From: Eubacteriales bacterium
GTDB lineage: Bacteria > Bacillota > Clostridia > Acetivibrionales > STF1-152
Assembly: GCA_028703215.1 (NCBI GenBank)
Contig: JAQVNH010000027.1
Span: forward strand, 1-9,449
Direction: 5' to 3'
DNA: 9,449 nt
Notes under the pieces: generated by a model
The model's input: the letters and a program-made list of their open reading frames with translations, nothing else
The model's database searches: none
What the model was told of the DNA's origin: nothing
Made by a program: the position numbers and the translations under genes
Shown here: one piece after another, positions 7,324 through 9,449 of the stretch
Numbering within the stretch: the stretch's first letter is position 1
Layout of the letters: each line of letters opens with the position of its first letter

Positions 7324-7509
7324 TTTTTCTGAACCAATGTGTCAGTGGGAAAAGGATAAAAACCATAGTTAACGATTGTATGCTAAATTTTCGCATCTTT
7401 TTTTCCTTTTGTATTGTTACTCCGATAGTTGCACTGTGGATAATACTCAAATGGTATGTGGGTATTATAACGCAGTTTATTTCAAATTGTATTACATTTT
7501 TTAAAAATC
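7324..7509. other. AT-rich intergenic stretch without a gene
   Basis: Between the kinase fragment and the AbiE operators, no reading frame on either strand has a ribosome site or recognisable product. The only structured element is a small inverted repeat, ATGC-N9-GCAT (7380-7396), followed by CTTTTTTTCC, which might weakly terminate transcription. Its inner sequence GCTAAATTTTC (7382-7392) recurs exactly at 7514-7524 inside the first AbiE operator candidate. Confidence 0.4.
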
Positions 7510-7535
7510 GCACGCTAAATTTTCAAAATGCGTGC
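7510..7535. promoter_or_regulatory. Inverted repeat 1, candidate AbiEi operator
   Basis: A 26-bp palindrome has arms GCACGC and GCGTGC around a 14-nt AT-rich core (TAAATTTTCAAAAT). It lies just upstream of the presumed -35 of the AbiE promoter. The same arm layout recurs 66 bp downstream. AbiEi proteins are known to repress their own operon by binding two inverted repeats cooperatively; assignment here rests on position and matching architecture. Confidence 0.55.
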
Positions 7536-7544
7536 TGATATCTA

Positions 7545-7571
7545 TTGTTTTTTAAAGTAATTTATTATAAT
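7545..7571 (+). promoter_or_regulatory. Promoter of the abiE operon
   Basis: A perfect TATAAT at 7566-7571 is preceded by TTGTTT (7545-7550) with a 15-nt spacer, slightly short. Transcription should begin near 7578, at the left arm of inverted repeat 2, so a repressor on that repeat would block initiation. Confidence 0.5.
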
Positions 7572-7575
7572 ATTA

Positions 7576-7601
7576 ACACGCACAATGCTAATATTGCGTG
7601 C
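7576..7601. promoter_or_regulatory. Inverted repeat 2, candidate AbiEi operator overlapping the gene start
   Basis: Another 26-bp palindrome, with arms ACACGC and GCGTGC around a 14-nt core containing GCTAATATT. It has the same arm-to-arm spacing as repeat 1 and its centre is 66 bp away. It covers the expected transcription start and includes the GTG at 7598-7600. Confidence 0.55.
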
Positions 7602-8227
7602 AGAAAGTTGGTGTCCGTTTGAATAAGCACGATATTATAAAAGAAGTCTTTAATACAGTCGGAGAAATTGCCAAGACAGCTGATTTCATTGCTGCCGGTC
7701 TGAATAATTATGATGTTCTTTCATTGTGTAAACAAGGATATATAGAGCGAGTCAGAAACGGGTACTATAAGCTTCCAAATCAGGACGAGCCTAAAGAAGA
7801 ATACCTGATTTCCAAGCTGCTCCCACAGGGCATTGTCTGCGTGGAATCCGCTCTGTTTTATTATGGTTATAATGATTTTGCTCCCCGTGAATGGACTATC
7901 GCCATTCCTCGGTCTTTTTCCAGAATGGTAAAAAAAGCTCAAGAGGAGCTTCCTGTGAAAGCCTACTATATTCAGAATAAACTTCATCAGCTGGGCGAGA
8001 CTATCGGCAACTTTGACGGAGTGAGCCTTCCTGTTTATGACCGTGAGCGCACAATCTGTGATTGTTTCAAATACCGTACAAAGCTTGATAATGAGATATT
8101 TAATAAGGCGATCAACACTTATGTGGTGGATTCAAAGAAAAATCTTGCCAATCTTTCAAAATATGCAAAGGAAATGCGCGTTTATAAAAAAATGATGAGC
8201 GTAATGGAGGTGCTACTAAATGGCTGA
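7598..8227 (+). CDS. abiEi: AbiEi-family antitoxin / transcriptional repressor (type IV toxin-antitoxin)
   Basis: A protein of up to 209 residues of the AbiEi (COG5340-like) family. The N-terminal winged helix-turn-helix (about 10-58) includes the typical ending LCKQGYIERVRNGYYKLP. The C-terminal antitoxin domain (about 68-205) has CVESALFYYGYNDFAPREWTIAIPRSFSR and, near 148, YDRERTICDCFKYRTKLDNEIFNKAI, as in family members. In the family this protein counters the nucleotidyltransferase toxin without forming a stable complex and represses its own operon. The start is uncertain: GTG 7598 lies in an operator arm with no Shine-Dalgarno; TTG 7619 gives LNKHDIIKEV, a length nearer to many homologues, but also has a poor ribosome site. 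The end overlaps the toxin start by 8 nt (ATGGCTGA), so the two are translationally coupled. Confidence 0.9.
   Translation: MQKVGVRLNKHDIIKEVFNTVGEIAKTADFIAAGLNNYDVLSLCKQGYIERVRNGYYKLPNQDEPKEEYLISKLLPQGIVCVESALFYYGYNDFAPREWTIAIPRSFSRMVKKAQEELPVKAYYIQNKLHQLGETIGNFDGVSLPVYDRERTICDCFKYRTKLDNEIFNKAINTYVVDSKKNLANLSKYAKEMRVYKKMMSVMEVLLNG
8206..8210 (+). promoter_or_regulatory. Shine-Dalgarno for abiEii inside abiEi
   Basis: GGAGG, 9 nt before the toxin ATG at 8220, lies within the last codons of abiEi. It is much stronger than anything before the antitoxin start, so toxin translation does not depend solely on re-initiation. Confidence 0.6.
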
Positions 8228-9116
8228 TATTGCCGCATCTGTACTCGCACGGCTTAAAAACAAAGCGAAGATAAGCGGCAGAAGTTATCATCTCTGCCTG
8301 CAACTCTTTTGTCAGGAGGAATTTCTGCGCCGACTCGAGAAATCGAAATATGCAGAAAACCTCGTCCTGAAAGGTGGACTCTTCATATACTCCCTTACGG
8401 ATTTTGACAGCCGAGTAACAGTCGATGTTGACTTTTTGCTTTACCAAATGCCAAATACACCGGAGCAATTGAAATCCGTATTGGAAGAAATTATTGTGAC
8501 AGACACCGGCAATGATTTTGTGTCCTTTGAAATCAAGGATGTTGCCCCTATCGCCGTTGCTAAGAAATATGCCGGTATCGGTGCTTCTCTTGTGGCACTA
8601 ATCAAGAACACCCGCACCACCTTTGGCATTGACTTTGGCATTGGTGATGTGATTTTTCCAAGGCAGGAAAAGCGAAAAATCCCAACACAGCTTGACGATT
8701 TTGCATCCCCTACGGTGAATACCTATTCTCTTGAAACTACCATTGCAGAGAAGATCGATGCCATTCTCATCCTGATGGAGTTTTCTAGCCGTATGAAGGA
8801 TTATTACGATATTTATTACCTCGCAAACAAGTTTGATTTTAATGGTGCTGTTCTTACAGAGGCGCTCAGAAAAACCTTTGCCAATCGTGAGCACCACTTT
8901 ACCGCAGAGCAATTTGAGCAGGTCATGGCCTTCGATGGCGATGAGGCAATGCAGAAGAAATGGAAAGCCTTTGTGCGTAAAATTGATACTAAAACGGATG
9001 ATTTTAATACAGTGCTTAAAACAATACATACATTTCTTGCAAAGCCGTTTATAGCGGTCGTAGAAAACAAAGAATACACTGACCAATGGTCTGCTTCCAT
9101 TTGCTATTGGAAGTAA
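8220..9116 (+). CDS. abiEii: AbiEii-family nucleotidyltransferase toxin (type IV toxin-antitoxin, abortive infection)
   Basis: A 298-residue member of the AbiEii/AbiGii (COG2253-like) DNA polymerase beta-type nucleotidyltransferases. Visible motifs: LKGGLFIYSL (50-59) followed by SRVTVDVDF (64-72), with the metal-binding pair Asp69/Asp71; a second acidic motif GIDFGIGD (136-143) with Asp138; and the helix ETTIAEKIDAIL (172-183) with RMKDYYDIYYL (191-201), the usual motif IV with Lys178 and Asp194/Asp197. The family is bacteriostatic and is linked to abortive infection against phage; the related MenT toxins modify tRNA acceptor ends, so tRNA is a possible target here, by inference. No truncation or missing key residue is seen; the C-terminal PFIAVVENKEYTDQWS region looks normal. 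It shares an operon with abiEi. Confidence 0.92.
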   Translation: MADIAASVLARLKNKAKISGRSYHLCLQLFCQEEFLRRLEKSKYAENLVLKGGLFIYSLTDFDSRVTVDVDFLLYQMPNTPEQLKSVLEEIIVTDTGNDFVSFEIKDVAPIAVAKKYAGIGASLVALIKNTRTTFGIDFGIGDVIFPRQEKRKIPTQLDDFASPTVNTYSLETTIAEKIDAILILMEFSSRMKDYYDIYYLANKFDFNGAVLTEALRKTFANREHHFTAEQFEQVMAFDGDEAMQKKWKAFVRKIDTKTDDFNTVLKTIHTFLAKPFIAVVENKEYTDQWSASICYWK

Positions 9117-9119
9117 TTT

Positions 9120-9173
9120 AGGAGGAAAATAATGGCTAATACAACTTTATCAGCAGCAAAAAAAATATATTAA
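9120..9173 (+). pseudogene. Truncated start of a lost gene with an intact ribosome site (MANTTLSAAKKIY)
   Basis: Four nt after the abiEii stop there is AGGAGG (9120-9125), then ATG 9132 with a 6-nt spacer, then 13 codons and TAA at 9171-9173. The peptide MANTTLSAAKKIY resembles the first residues of EcoRI-type adenine-specific DNA methyltransferases, which commonly begin with an N-x-L-x-x-AK-x-x-K pattern before DEFYTQ. That likeness is from memory and too short to prove. The best ribosome site in the right half of the window leading into so short a frame suggests a gene whose body was deleted after the A8 run at 9158-9165. A genuine micropeptide is the alternative. Confidence 0.4.
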
Positions 9174-9449
9174 TCTTAAGTAAACAGTTATAATATGCAA
9201 TATCGATTATATTCTGATACTCGCAAGCCACTCGGGGCATAGAATAAAGGGTATTTCAATTTATGTTATCATTTTGTTATCAAAGCGGGTGATGAATTCG
9301 GAATCCCTTGATATTACTGGGATTTAGGCTCTCTTTTTTTCACTCCCACTCTCTGTTTTGACTTTTTCACGCGCTCCAGCGGGCTATTTCACGTGGTTCT
9401 AAGTCATTATTTTCAGCTTTATCGACGCTTTTTCCCGTCTATTAAGGTC
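9174..9449. other. Non-coding tail with short repeats; no gene recognised
   Basis: No convincing coding frame is visible on either strand. GTTATCA occurs twice in direct orientation 11 bp apart (9265-9271 and 9276-9282). An inverted repeat AATCCC-N11-GGGATT lies at 9302-9324, and a run of seven T at 9334-9340 follows after nine bases, which may be a loose terminator for the abiE transcript. A minus-strand frame open at the right edge (stop at 9401-9399) gives only 16 residues and cannot be judged. Confidence 0.35.
9302..9340 (+). terminator. Possible weak terminator or recombination-site inverted repeat
   Basis: A six-base-pair stem (AATCCC/GGGATT) with an 11-nt loop is followed by TAGGCTCTC and then seven T. 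The gap between stem and T-run is longer than in a standard intrinsic terminator. Together with the GTTATCA direct repeats just upstream, it could instead be part of an integrase arm or core site. Confidence 0.25.

Noticed and set aside
7277..7538. Open frames on both strands between the kinase fragment and abiE
   Set aside because: Low-complexity AT-rich translations, no ribosome sites, and overlap with the promoter and operators.
7510..7601. CRISPR-like repeats
   Set aside because: Only two palindromic units with different cores, placed around a promoter; no repeat-spacer pattern.
8598..9100. Long minus-strand open frames within abiEii
   Set aside because: Antisense shadows of a toxin gene with all motifs intact.
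9399..9449. Minus-strand frame open at the right edge, ending KLKIMT
   Set aside because: Only 16 residues are inside the window and no ribosome site or family motif can be assessed; it may be the end of a gene to the right, but this is unsupported.

Overview
The window looks like part of a chromosome from an anaerobic Firmicutes of the class Clostridia. The evidence is Gram-positive style Shine-Dalgarno sequences (GGGGAGG, GGGAGGA, AGGAGG), a TTG start on purM, a clostridial-type PurN and PurE, and an AbiE cassette of the kind common in gut clostridia. No rRNA, tRNA or CRISPR array is visible, and genus cannot be read from the sequence.

Left third (1-3590, minus strand): a purine biosynthesis operon transcribed right to left in the order purE, purM, purN, purH. 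The genes are tightly packed (purM/purN overlap by 7 nt, purN to purH gap 18 nt) and purH runs off the left edge. Together they cover the carboxyaminoimidazole mutase step, AIR synthesis, GAR formylation and the last two steps to IMP. purC and purF, often found between purE and purM in related genomes, are not in this cluster. A 213-nt spacer upstream of purE holds a TATAAT box and a 29-bp palindrome.

Middle (3804-6617): a minus-strand gene for a secreted, probably membrane-anchored alpha/beta-hydrolase esterase, and a divergent plus-strand gene for a polytopic membrane protein of the DUF6056/GT-C-like type. The reading frame of the latter extends upstream of its first ordinary start codon through an obvious first transmembrane helix, but contains no ATG, GTG or TTG there. 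An ATT codon with a well-placed Shine-Dalgarno is the best candidate start.

Right third (6618-9449): an accessory, scarred region. A C-terminal piece of a zinc-type (MDR) alcohol/polyol dehydrogenase (minus) and a C-terminal piece of a PfkB sugar kinase (plus) are joined head to head at about 6905-6916; both 5' halves are missing, as expected if a deletion removed the shared divergent promoter region of a sugar-use locus. Next comes an intact AbiEi/AbiEii type IV toxin-antitoxin (abortive infection) operon, whose genes overlap by 8 nt. Its promoter carries two matching 26-bp inverted repeats on either side of the -10 box, probably the AbiEi operators. Directly downstream, a perfect AGGAGG site leads into a 13-codon reading frame that resembles the beginning of a lost gene, possibly an EcoRI-type adenine methyltransferase. 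The last 276 nt hold short repeats and an inverted repeat but no convincing gene.

No wholly new system is evident. The most useful leads are the ATT-start candidate, the head-to-head gene scar, the AbiE operator architecture and the truncated gene after AbiEii.
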